A DNA stretch of 64,000 bases, taken from assembly GCA_004154925.1 (NCBI GenBank), contig QJNS01000094.1, positions 124,001-188,000 of the forward strand, in the 5' to 3' direction. Positions 22,489 through 33,427 of the stretch are shown in pieces. Below the pieces are notes generated by a model, which searched no databases, was not told the origin of the DNA, and worked only from the letters and a program-made list of their open reading frames with translations. Position 1 is the stretch's first letter; each line of letters begins with the position of its first letter. The DNA comes from Monosporascus cannonballus. Taxonomy: Eukaryota; Ascomycota; Sordariomycetes; Xylariales. Both the position numbers and the translations under genes were made by a program.

Positions 22489-22988
22489 CTATCTAGCTTA
22501 TGAGAAAATTGTTGTACATGTCACCTATCGCCTTGCCATATGACTCTTCACCAAGTCGAAGTCATTTGCATGAGATGGCGGATCCCCCCAATGACCTCTG
22601 AAATAATTTCTTATCTTTCTAATCAATTGCTTATCGATTAGACCTAAACTACAGTGATGCGGACAGGTTAAGCCGCCACTGCTCCACTGCTCCACCGCTG
22701 ACACATCTAACCCCTCAGCCCCCCAATCACGACTCGAGGGACGAAGTCGACTGGGCTTTCTCCTTTTTACCCATCTACCAGTCTGCCAGTGAACCCTCGA
22801 GGCCTTTTTGTTATTTTCTTTACCATGTCCACTCCCCCTTTCCCTATCAGCGCTCATAACAACCACTTCTTGGTGTGTCGTGTCAGTGCAGACACATTCA
22901 ATATGATTCGCTATTTAATGAACGATTGCACCATACTGCTCCAACACTGCCCGTCCCCGATGGTGTACCAACTTGACTACCCAAGTAG

Positions 22989-23869
22989 CTATGGATTATA
23001 GCTCAATACTTCAAGATTTCGTACTTGGTAGACTGTATCTGAGGAGTTGTGTTAGCGCACACCGTCGTGTATTCCGTGAGAACACTTACCGCTAGAAGGG
23101 CCAGGAGCACCTGACGAGCCTTCCATCTGAAGATTGATGATCCTGCACACCGGATGTCAGCAAGCCAACAACTGCTCCGGTTCCAAAACTCAAGTCAGGT
23201 AAACCCGAGGCGATAAACTGATAGATACATTGGTTTTCCGAAGAAGTTCCCTCCCACATGCGTGTCAATGAGGGTCCCATCCATGTAGAATTTCACCGAG
23301 ACGTCCCTCTGGTTGATGTCTCGAACTTCACATTTGATCGAGTGAAACCGGTCTGGGGTCGGGTAGGCTACGTCTTTCCATGAGAGCACCGACGAGGTGT
23401 TGAACGTGTTAAAGGAGATCTTGCCGGAACCTTTCCATTCCGCCATGTCGATCTCCGGGGGCCAGCCATTGACGGCCGTCAACCAGAACGCCGGCCAGGT
23501 TCCCCGCGTAGTCGTGGCCTTGAACTCGCCCGTGAAGTCGTATCCCCCGCCACGCGACACGTTGAAATGCTCCCTCGCGTGGATGGCACCAGACAGGTAG
23601 TTGATCTTGATGTTCTTGCCCCCGTGCACAGCGTCCGGCTGTCCGCTCACCTTTCGCGCCGTCAATGTCAACATGCCGTTGGAGAACTGGACTTGCCGCC
23701 TGTCCATACGGGCGCCTCCGTTGTGGTCGGTCCCCCAGGGGTAGTTGTACGCCCAATCAGCGTCGAAGTCGGATTGGGAATTAAAGCTGCTCGGCGGGAT
23801 CATCGTACGCACGGCCGTTGCCGTAGCTGCGAGCGCCGCGCACAAAACGGCGCTATTGGTAAATCGCAT
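22989..23869 (-). CDS. Secreted GH16-family glycoside hydrolase-like protein
   Basis: Three exons by my reading: 23205-23869, 23090-23142 and 22989-23038, giving 255 residues. The two introns (62 and 51 nt) have GT...AG borders and restore the frame, the second exon reading IINLQMEGSSGAPGP. The N-terminus MRFTNSAVLCAALAATATA is a clear signal peptide, so the protein is secreted. The catalytic motif EIDMAEW fits the GH16 signature ExDxxE (nucleophile Glu, assisting Asp, acid/base Glu), preceded by GTWPAFWLT. GH16 members cut or transfer beta-1,3/1,4-glucans or related wall polymers; the substrate cannot be told from this. It ends shortly after DTVYQVRNLEV with no linker, GPI signal or binding module, so it is a minimal single-domain member. 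Confidence 0.85.
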
Positions 23870-24630
23870 TCTTATGGCGACAAAGATGATTATATGTCTG
23901 GCAGGCTGACGGCAGTCGGATAAAGGGGTCTCTCGTTAAAGAGCGACATCCTGCGCTTTATAGTCCAGCTAGTCATCATGTTTATATGCCCGGCAGTTCG
24001 AAACGCACGGAGTCATGCTCGTTTAGTTTGCGATGGCTAGTCGATGCCGGGAAATCATGGGTGCTCCCCCCCTGTGTGGTGTGGTTGACCTGATTGTCGG
24101 GATTCCGAAAGTGATCAACTCCCTAAGTAGGCTAAAGAGTTTTAATACATTGCGATGTAACCCTCATAGGCAGAATGCAGGCGTTGCATACGAAGATCAC
24201 CCCCCAAACGGGTATTCTCATCACATGAGCAAAAAGATTCGAGGGTACAGTCGATGAATACGGAAACGCATTATTGCCCTACGCACCAAGGCACCCCCAT
24301 ATCGTAATACCGGTAATACCGAACTGCCGATCTTTGGCGGCCCCATGAGTGGCAGGACGCCCGGTGTATTTGAATTGCGCCAAATGCGAGCCCTGCCGCT
24401 TCCGCTGTGAGCCAGGCGGGAGCTCATTTGAGCATCGACGGCGGCGGCTTATATCTCGACGGTGGGATTTATGTGGACACGACGGGGATTGCCTGGGGAG
24501 CGCTGCATCCAGCATCACGTCTCATTCGAGAAAGTCTACTTGCCCTGGGACAGTTATCTAGGGTGATCCACTAGAAGCCACTGGGGACTGAAGGCTTAAT
24601 GGCGGGGAATGAGTGTTGCTATATCCCCAA
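23870..24630. other. Intergenic, nothing identified
   Basis: Upstream region of the GH16 gene and downstream flank of the acyltransferase pseudogene. Only short overlapping frames without family resemblance. Confidence 0.5.
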
Positions 24631-26163
24631 TTACTGCTCAAAGGCTCGTAGTAGGGGGTCTTGAATGAAGCGGTGTAAGGTCTCCTTCTCCAGACAAACG
24701 CTGACGTGAAAGTCTCCTGTGTCTGCAACATCCATGACCTGGACGAGTCCATCCCATGCGCGGCATCACCGTCTGGACGTACCGAGCCAGGCCGCCCATC
24801 GCGCAGAAGGCGACCTCGTAAGCGCGCGCTCGCACCCATGAGGTGACGAGCGTGTGCCGTGAGCCCAGGAACCCTTGCCACAGCCGCTGCGGGCTGACCT
24901 CGTGCGCTGCGTCGTAGAGGTACGCGGATACGGCGACGGCGGTGAACTTGGACATCGTCCGTTTTATCGAGCCTGCGATAGCGCCGATTCCGGCGGTGCT
25001 CGATTCCGTCCTCGGCTTCTCGATGTCCGCCAGCAGGATCGGAGAGCCTACGAAGCTATCCAGCAATGGCGGGTCCACCCTCCTGCGGAGCCCTAGCGTT
25101 ATATCCAGATAGGCCTGGTCCTGGGTATCATGATGGCGTCGCGCGCGGTTGATGAGAATCAAGATATGCGCAAGTGCCGCGTCGAGCCGCGAAATCTGCT
25201 GTCTGCCAGGGCTTCCGGCAGGCTTGCCTCGGCTACCTGCTTCATCCTCGCTAGTTCCTCGGCCGCGAAGCGGATCTGTACGTGCGCTAGGGGGGCTGCC
25301 CTGTCCCACGTCGGCCAGGGCGGAAACGTGGAAGGGCTTAGTTGCAGGTGAGGAAATTCTTCTGCTGATGGTTCCGTTGCATTGGACGATGCGGTAGCCC
25401 AGCTGGGGTACCCGGGCGCATCGGTCGCCCACCAGCCGAAGCGGTGCATAGGTAAGGCCCTCGCTTTGCCGATCTTTTCGGGGTCCGGTGCAGTACCCTC
25501 GGCCGTTAGATTTGCATGGCGATCAAGCAGCGAAGGATCAAAGGAGGGTCCTGCATGATCGGCTCCGGTAGGGAAAGCAGATGGTGCAGTATCACCAAAG
25601 AACACCCGCGAACGGGCCGCCCACTAGTGCACGAAACGCATCAGGCATAGCTCATCTGACAGGCAGTGGGTGAGCTTGTTGCTGACCCCATACTCGCCGC
25701 ACTTGAAGGCGGTCGACTGCACGGCCGCATCTGGTAGGCCTTCAATGTCCGCTAGGCTCATAAACGCGGGAAACGTGCTGGGGAGCAGCTGGTCCTGAGG
25801 AATATCCGTGGCGTTCCAGAGTTTCTTCGGCGTCGCGCGCTCTTCCCGGCTAGGCACGATCGCGCTGAGCTCTCGATCGGCCTCGGCAATGACCAGCTCC
25901 GCTCCGGGGCCCTCGCCGGCGCCATAGACGACGAAGCGTTCGCGATAGATAATCTGGTCGTCGTTGTCTGTTGCGGGGGGGTTCTCCAGGAACAGCCTCC
26001 GAGTACTTCGTATGTGACACTGTAGCTCCATGATAACTGCTGCTTTTGTCGATACGCCTTGTGAGACGGGCGCAAGTAGTTTCGATTTCAATCCCGTCTT
26101 CCCTCGTTGATTCCCGACCCTGAGGCCAGACGGCGACCCCAGGACGTTAATAAACCGTGCCAA
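24631..26163 (-). pseudogene. Broken BAHD-type acyltransferase
   Basis: Remains of a BAHD (PF02458-like) acyl-CoA-dependent transferase, a family often found in secondary-metabolite pathways. The N-terminal part contains the catalytic HxxxD as HCLSD (KLTHCLSDELCLMRFVH) and is preceded by ADRELSAIVPSREER. An in-frame TAG (25624-25626) follows RFVH, after which the same frame continues WAARSRVFFGDTAPS. Near 25200-25240 the reading frame shifts (SRLDAALAHILILINRAR continues in another frame). At about 24753-24756 one extra base shifts it again; the true end reads DTGDFHVSVCLEKETLHRF and stops at 24631. So there are three independent disabling changes. The first ATG-type start is uncertain: the frame opens at 26163 with TTG, and MELQCHIRSTRR is a possible true start. 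No functional product is expected. Confidence 0.85.
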
Positions 26164-26748
26164 CGAGTTGGTCAGAACATTTGAAGGTGCGAATGATCTT
26201 CTATGGGTTCCGGACCGTATGAATCATTCCGAATCTTTTGAACCACCCCGACGTTGAGTAGACACTGCGGTTCCTTCGTCCGCACCTCGCCGCAGCACCC
26301 GATTGAAGACTGCAGGACTCATACTCTCAATTTGATGCAGGGAATGGGGAGTGACAAACTCGAGGACTAGTTTGAGGGAAGTTTCCAGAAAGTCTTCGTA
26401 TTATATGGTGCCATAACGTTAAGTTGAGCAAAGCGGCAATTCCGAACTTCGCGTACCCCTCGCATCTATTTTTGGCCACTGGATTCTAAAAGGTGGTCTC
26501 TCTCAACTACAGTCGATATTCAGCGAGAGTGGTGTTCAAATGCTGACGCATTAATTGACCCTTTTCCTAGGACATTGCACCAACGATCGATCAGCTTTTT
26601 AGGGGTTTAACTGTGTGGGTATCATACTTCCGCGTCCTATCTCCATACCGCTCGTCATCACCTTTCTGCCACTGCGCGTCCTATTGACGGGCTTGGGCTG
26701 GGGGGAGAGGAATGTCGTTTCTGGGATTGGATAACTCAACAATCCGGT

Positions 26749-28021
26749 CTACCATAGTGACATAATGGTTCTCATCCTCCGCTTGGGCAAAGCCAGAAGT
26801 TTGCCTTCACTCTCGTACCGAGCTCCTCGCTTCGAGAACGAAACTGGTGCTTCTGGTGTATGGATATAAAAGACTGTTTCCGGTTCACGTTTCATGCTCT
26901 CGGTAACTGAGGCGGCGGGTAGCAGCTCGTAAAGCCTCGTCTCCTTTGGGCGAATCATTCAGGTCAAGCCACCATAGTCGGGATAGTCCGTGATCTCCTT
27001 CAAGTCATCCCCGTCGTACTTGCGGAGGCCTATGCGACCAGCTTTCCAATTTCCTCGCAAGCAGCGAAAAGAAGGAAGCTTCTAGGCAACCCGCCGATGA
27101 CGAGATGACCAGACTGCTGGCCGATAATGTGCCAAGCAATGTGTTTGAGATCCTCGGAGTCGGCTACATATTTTGTTTCCGTCGAACTCTTGTAGGTACG
27201 GGTGGGTTACTCGCTTGATCTGTCCAAAAAGCTTCTAACCCCTGAGGTGAAGATCTAAGCAACCGAAGCGGAGCTCCTTATGCTCGCTTGCAACCATCTT
27301 AAGCAGACCATTCAAAGCCTGTGTAAGAGGCTGGTTTCTCACATAGTGAATCGAATCGGGAGGTAGCATTGGCTGCAGTGCATCTTTTAGTACACTTTTC
27401 GAGTTCCGTTGACCGTCGAAGATCCCATACAATGTCTTTGAGGCCCTGGCTCCCAGGCGAAGCCTTTCAAGTGTTCTTCGGCGACGTGACTTCTCGGGCT
27501 GATTTTGGTTCGACGGTTAGTCGTATAGACTGCAGCGAGATCACAAATCGCCGCACTATAGCGTTGGAAGCACATATGCTCAGGAGCCCCGACGAACAAG
27601 GTTTCATACCCTTGAAGAGCGAATAGAGTCTCCATATCCGCCCATACACCATCCAACTCTTATAAGACTTTTGCAAACTTGTAGAGATGTGCTGCGCGAA
27701 TGACACCACCCCAACAGTTGAGATACCTTACTGAAACCTCATGAGCCAGTACACGGAGGTGGACTAATGTCGGACCGCAAAGAATAGGGTTAAGCTGGAG
27801 GAATCGTACTGAGCAACCCGCAAATCATTCTTTCAGGCTGTTTTAGCAACCGCGTCTTTGAAAACCGCGGCCTTGGTCTGTTCATTCAAATTCTTCATAT
27901 TTTTGTCCGCGCTCCTCCCATTGCCCCCATCCTTGGTGTCCTTCTGTGTTCGAAGGCATAGTATTAAGCTATCGTTCAGCGTGCTGCATTCGGTGTAGGG
28001 CTCTTGTTGACGACTAGCCAC
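26749..28021 (-). pseudogene. Unidentified gene remnants
   Basis: A series of short minus-strand frames with protein-like composition but broken by stops and frame changes: 27833-28021, 27387-27656, 27235-27432 and 26749-26958. One piece (QALNGLLKMVASEHKELRF) faintly resembles the region before the ketoreductase of fungal polyketide synthases, but this is weak and I would not name the gene from it. The remnants lie between two clear pseudogenes, which supports decay rather than a split real gene. Confidence 0.3.
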
Positions 28022-28210
28022 CTTATCACCAAGGATGGAAAGGATGTCCCGGGGAGCGCAGACACAAAACCTAAGACCCAGACCGAACTTGTTTGGGGTA
28101 TTTAGCCTTTATGTTGCAACAACCTGGTTGTGGCTGCATCGAGAAAGGGAATTCGGAGGTATAGGGGATGAGAGCCACGAGCTCAGAAAGGTCCATAACG
28201 CCTTGGCTCT

Positions 28211-28564
28211 TTAGCTGTAGCCTCTGAAGAGTTCCAGCCTAGTCAGAGGGAGCCGCCCCTGCCTTTTCGTGGAGTCTTCGGCAAAGCGGAGGGTGGCCAG
28301 AATATCTCTAAGCAGTTGATAAGTCTGATTATTACTGCGGGCTTGGCTTCTCTCAATGAGAGAGGCTAGTACTTTGGTGATGCCGCCGTGGTGTTGAAAG
28401 AGGGTTTCCAGGTCCTGCTCCACGGTACCAGCGAAAATGACACAGAGATTGGTTAAAGCAGCGGCGGTTTTGAGCCACTCTTTTCCACTGCTATGATCGT
28501 TCCATAATGTATGGACAAACTGCAGAGTTGCCCAGAGTGCCGGTACTACGTCCACCAAAGCCAT
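28211..28564 (-). CDS. Hypothetical 117-residue protein or gene fragment
   Basis: ATG-started frame (MALVDVVPALWATLQF...), mostly predicted helical, ending LELFRGYS. No motif recognised. It sits upstream of the remnants at 26.7-28.0 kb in the same orientation and may be the 5' part of the same dead gene. It has no signal peptide or membrane span. Confidence 0.3.
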   Translation of the reverse strand: MALVDVVPALWATLQFVHTLWNDHSSGKEWLKTAAALTNLCVIFAGTVEQDLETLFQHHGGITKVLASLIERSQARSNNQTYQLLRDILATLRFAEDSTKRQGRLPLTRLELFRGYS

Positions 28565-29603
28565 GAAGACATCCTTGAATATCAGGTAAAGAGCTGGTTA
28601 TATATAGTGCAATTCTGGGCCGACTGCAAGCAGTCTCATCGTCATCATCGTCACTGCCATTATCGTCGCCTGCCAACCTTCGATATCGAGTAATGTGAAA
28701 GAATTCTGAGGTTGAGGTGAGAAATGCGGCGTTCTAGATGGAGTTGTGGCAGAGCTGCTAGAAGAAGTCGAGGGGAGAGGATCTCTCTCAGTGACGAAGT
28801 CATGGCCTTCGTCTGTCAGGTACCCAAGAGAACTTAGGTCATGCTTGGAAGATAAGAGAAGTCAAATGGCACGCTGGGCTGCGTGTATGAATTCCTGAGG
28901 GACCTCAATGGGGGTCGATGGAGTTGAGCAAGAAATTCTGCGAGCGTAGTAAAAGCCCTCAAGTAAATCTCATGTTGCCGTGAGTGCCGGTTCGTGTTGT
29001 TGCTATTAGCCTTCGGGACTAATACTGACTCGATCCGGAACACACATCTACGGTATTAGAGGATAGCCAGTCCGCAACACTATCGGTTTCTAGTGTATAC
29101 AAGAGAATCGGCTACGAAGCCACTTGGGTAGTCGCAGGGACATGGTGATGTTGCAGAGGATTCTGTAAAGTGAATCAATCGCTTCTAGGGGGTTGAGGTG
29201 TGAGGAAATTACGGCAGGTTGCAGAAGAAGAAGTAAGGTAGTGAAGAAATTGTGGATGTGCAAGCTGGTACTACTTCCAGTGGGCACTGATTATTTCCTC
29301 CCCAAGTAGTAACTCGTACGTGAAGCTTCGCCTACGGGGATCATGTGTTACCTTGGCACGGCTCGGGGTAAACCTATTGCACAGGTGTATAAAGGTGATA
29401 GTCAAACAGAACAAGAAATAGGTCGGGGGCATTCCTTTACAGTAGGGCGAGACTAGACAAAGGCAGCTAAGATGGTCCGAAAACGGAACTGAAAGAATAG
29501 CTTCCTCTTTCTCGTATTTTAACAATTTACAAATTTCATAAGTGTATCAAATACAACGTATGGGCGATCTCAGCTGCGCAATCCCAGGTTGAATCATATA
29601 GCA
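28565..29603. other. Intergenic, no gene supported
   Basis: Only short frames on both strands. It lies between divergently placed remnants. Confidence 0.45.
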
Positions 29604-31164
29604 ATGTCCTCCATAGCCGATCTCGAAGAGCATCCAAGAGCAGTTGCGGAGTATCTAGAGAACCTGCAATATAACCAGACGAATGAAAATGGGTTTTTCA
29701 ACACAAAGCAACGCAGGTTCACGTTTATCGAGCGTATTTCGGAAGGTGGCGCTGGCGAAGTATTCCTCTTCAGCGAGAATGATGAGACCGGCGGGCGAAT
29801 ACGACAGATCGCTGTGAAAGTCGTCTTGTATGAGGACAGCGAGCCCAGTATCAGAAATGAGTTGCACTAGCTTAAATTGTTGCGGAACTCGAGGCATATC
29901 GTGGATGGCATCGACGTTGACCAGAGCGGCCTGGATAACCCCATCCTGGTGACGGAGTACCTCGCAAATGGCGCGTTGTACAACATGCAGCGGCGGGTGA
30001 TCTGGACTGACCGGAAAGTACCGAATTAATTGCTATGGCGCATCTTTCTTTGCTGTGAATGTTCTTTGTGTTCCGTGGAAGCAAGCCCACGCATGAAGAA
30101 AACAGCATGGGCGTTGGTATTAACCGCGTAGCGTAGTAACAAAGGCAGTGATCGGAATGGCGTATTCCACGCCTTGGAACAGAGATTTTCTAGGGGACGA
30201 GTTTCCAAATGTACCACGGCAACACCGGGAGCCTAGAACACTCATCCATGGCGATTTGCACACTGGTAACGTTCTTATCGGTATGGAATCCCTGAAATGG
30301 CCTTTCTCACCCTAGCATATTTATGCCCAGAAATATGTTGCCAAAGAGAGAGACTAGGAAGTAGTAATGAGATCTCAGGAGTTATTCTGATGCCATGGAC
30401 ATCGATCATACGGTTGCGGAAGTAGGAGCTGACTTTCGATGTTGTAGGCGATTTCTTTCCAAACGAGGCCGAGCAAAGCATTTCTCCTATTTTCAAGGTC
30501 TGCCCATGGGCGGTGGTATCTAGAAGGAGGGTGCGCTAACAGTGTCGGTAGATGATTGACTTCGGTGAAGCGGAAGCACTGGACGCCAGGGCATCAAATG
30601 ATCCAGACAAGCGAAGGTAAGCGTGAGCCGCGGCTAGCGACACGAAGAACACGAATGCCGGACCACTCCTTGCTGACTTGCGCGTGGCAGACTTGGAGAA
30701 AAGATTGGGATCGTTAGAAATATTTATGACCTTGGCCTTGTATGTCTTTAATACTGCACTTGGAGACCACTAGGTGTTTTAAGTTGTCACTAACCTCGGT
30801 ATAGGTTATGATGTTGTTGGCTACGGGCACCTCGGACGATGACGAGAGTCTCGGCAGCGGGACCCTCAATCTTCTCGACTTCCCCCTTATTGATACATTT
30901 GCTAATAGGGCGCTCGCCGATGCGGTCATGGATAACGACCTGAAATGCCTTATTAGCTGGTGCATAGCTAAGAAGCCGGGGCAGCGGCCCTCTCTAGAAT
31001 CGCTTCACAATCTTTGCCAAACTGCATTCGAAGGAAGGACGGCGGGCTTTTACGCGGATGACCCGACTCTCGGCCCCTATGAGACTGACGAGCAACTACG
31101 GAGTTTCGTCCAAGATATGATACTCGACCCTCCCATGGACGACGACGAGATGGACATTGCCTAA
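29604..31164 (+). pseudogene. Protein-kinase-like gene relic
   Basis: Kinase subdomains are readable in order on the plus strand: glycine loop ERISEGGAGEVFLF, the Lys strand RQIAVKVVLY, hinge ILVTEYLANGALYNM, catalytic loop HGDLHTGNVLI (about 30247), the DFG strand MIDFGEAEAL (about 30552) and the C-lobe end KPGQRPSLESLHNLC, finishing MDDDEMDIA at 31164. The first frame from ATG 29604 is broken by TAG at 29868-29870 and TAA at 30027-30029. The catalytic loop is in another frame, and GTATGG after NVLI may be a true intron donor. The catalytic loop has HGD where active kinases carry HRD, as in several fungal atypical kinase families. Two stops without a splice remedy mean a pseudogene is most likely. 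If unannotated introns remove them it could be intact; I see no good sites. Confidence 0.7.
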
Positions 31165-32158
31165 TGTTGCGGACAACGCTACAGATTATAGCTTCGTACA
31201 AGTCATCCACTCAGATTTGAGCCAGTCGGATTGATAGAGAGTCCACAGCTGAGGGCAGTATCGCATCGGATACCCATGTGCTCTTGTTTAGGAGCGTCAA
31301 TACGGTCATTGAGTTGTGGTAGTGCAGAAAAGCGAGAAGGCAACCTTCCAAACTATTGGAGCACATTGAAACGACGGCCAAATCCGGGGAGACGCTATTA
31401 CACGTGGGAGGGACTGGCAGAGCAAAAACAACGGTGATAAATACAACACGCATTTCCGATCTCATTGTCATTCTTATCTATAAGCAACCCCTTTGTACGT
31501 ATAGCTTAACCCCTGTAGAATGGGCCCCTTTTTACTAGAGTGGGGTCACCTGTGGGGGCTAAAAGATGCTGGACGGAATTATTCCATACAATGGAAACTA
31601 TGACGTAATCTCCAAGAAGGTCACGATTCTACTTGCCTGCAGAGAGTGATTGACTAGAAGGTCTCGCGGATGGAGCCGATCACTAGGCCATAAGGACTTA
31701 CACGCAGTCGGTAGTTCCAGGTAATCTGGATCCAGGATACCGCAGCTTTCGACGATGGGACTTTATGCATTTCCACCCAATGGAATGAGTCGAAACGGTT
31801 TACCTCAATCTCAGGGGCGGGTAGGGGTTCGGTTCCAGTTGAGCCGGCTTAAGCCGCTCGGTATGCACATTCCGAGGCGACGACTTATACCTCGGGCTCT
31901 ACCTTGATACCATATATGGATAATTCCATTATTAAGCGGCATACAGATGCGGTATAATTGAACGAAGCCGATCATCTATGCCCGCTCATGACCCTATCCA
32001 GACAATCCGAAGCGCTTATACGCCATTATCTCACACTAATACCCCGCCACGTCCTCCTCAGAACCCCGCGCACAGCATTGACACTGCGCCGCCGCCGGGA
32101 CCTCACCACCACCACCACCACCACCACCACCACCATCACCGCCGCCAGCACCGCCAAG
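31165..32158. other. Intergenic and 5' leader with an ACC repeat
   Basis: No gene seen in the first 800 bp. Positions about 32104-32142 hold a run of ACC/CAC triplets just upstream of the start at 32159. If the in-frame ATG at 31988 is used, this run encodes poly-Thr instead. Confidence 0.5.
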
Positions 32159-33070
32159 ATGTCCGAGAAGGAAATCAAGCGGAACCCGCACCCGGACTTC
32201 AAGAAGGTGGAGGCGTCGCGGTCCGACTGGGACGCAGACCAGCGCTTTAACTACAAAAAGACGGCGGACCCTTCATGGACCTTCGGTGACGGCGCCAATG
32301 GGTTGCACGCACCGGAGGCGGCCGCCGCCCGCCATGTCAGCATCGACCCGTACGAGGGCGGGCGGCCCGCGCCGTTCAACTACAAGCTGCTGATCTCGGC
32401 GATCGTGCCGCGGCCGGTCGGGTTCGTGTCGACTATGTCGGCTTCTCGGCGGGACGGAAAGGAGGACGGCGCCGAGGGCCTGAACCTGGCGCCCTTCAGC
32501 TACTTCAACATAGTGAACCACGACCCGCCGCTGTTCGTGCTGGGGGTGGCCTCGCCGCTCGAGCGGCCAAAGGACACGCTCCGCAACCTGCTCGAGACGC
32601 GAGAGTGCGTGGTGAACATCATCAGCGAGCACTTCGTGGAGGCGGCGAACGCGACGAGCGTGGACGCGCCGGCCGGGGTCTCGGAGTGGGCGATCAGCGG
32701 GCTGACGCCGGCATTCGACTGCGTCCACACGAGGGCGCCGCGCGTGCGCGAAGCCGTGTTCGCCGTCGAGTGCCGGCTGGAGAGCGTGCGCGAGTTCGAG
32801 AGCCGGGCCACCCCAGGCAAGAAGACGGGTTGCATGGCCGTGCTCGAGGGCACGCGGTTCTGGGTCCGCGAGGACGCCGTAAACGACGAGCGCAACCTCG
32901 TCGCGCCCGAGGTGCTGCGGCCGATCTATCGCTTAGGCGGAATCACGTACGGGCGCGTTACCGAGGCGCTGGAGCTGCCGCGCCCCGTGTTCGAGAGGGA
33001 TGTAGGTGGGATGGAGGGCTATGAGAAGCTGAAGGAGAGGCAGAAGAAGAAAGATGACTCGAATTCATAG
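32159..33070 (+). CDS. Flavin reductase-like, FMN-binding domain protein
   Basis: A 303-residue intronless protein starting MSEKEIKRNPHPDFKK. I chose this ATG for its favourable context (GCCAAGATGTC). The domain begins near residue 60: PFNYKLLISAIVPRPVGFVSTMS and LNLAPFSYFNIVNHDPPLFVLG, then ECVVNIISEHFVEAANATS, the split-barrel FMN-binding fold of the flavin-reductase-like superfamily. Such fungal proteins are usually annotated as flavoprotein oxygenases/reductases of unknown substrate. An in-frame ATG at 31988 would add 57 residues rich in Arg, Leu and Thr with almost no acids (MTLSRQSEALIRHYL...), which could be a mitochondrial presequence; the poly-Thr run there makes me prefer the downstream start. 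It converges on the PDE1 gene. Confidence 0.85.
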   Translation: MSEKEIKRNPHPDFKKVEASRSDWDADQRFNYKKTADPSWTFGDGANGLHAPEAAAARHVSIDPYEGGRPAPFNYKLLISAIVPRPVGFVSTMSASRRDGKEDGAEGLNLAPFSYFNIVNHDPPLFVLGVASPLERPKDTLRNLLETRECVVNIISEHFVEAANATSVDAPAGVSEWAISGLTPAFDCVHTRAPRVREAVFAVECRLESVREFESRATPGKKTGCMAVLEGTRFWVREDAVNDERNLVAPEVLRPIYRLGGITYGRVTEALELPRPVFERDVGGMEGYEKLKERQKKKDDSNS

Positions 33071-33427
33071 AAGTAGAAGAGACGAACAAGTCGGAATAGA
33101 CATCTGTGCGAGATATCGACAACTGTCGGTGTCGATGATTGACCCTTCATTGTTTCTAGCTAGCTAATTATATAGTTGCCCGAAGATAGACCGGCGCGAG
33201 ACTGCGATGCGCGACTCGCAACGGCAAAAGCCACGCTAATATGTCCGGCCACAACACCGCTCCATGACGCCAAAACTCAGTATACGTATTCCAGACAGAC
33301 CAAATGACAAGCCCTAATACCCCCCAGATAGAGCAGAATCCTACACACTTCCGGACCACTTCGTAAACGCCACATGAACCCATCATATATTCGTAACAAT
33401 CCGATCACGCTTGCGGCGGACAAGGTA
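33071..33427. other. Convergent 3' intergenic region
   Basis: Lies between the 3' ends of the flavin-reductase-like gene and PDE1. No feature recognised; it probably holds both 3' UTRs. Confidence 0.5.
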
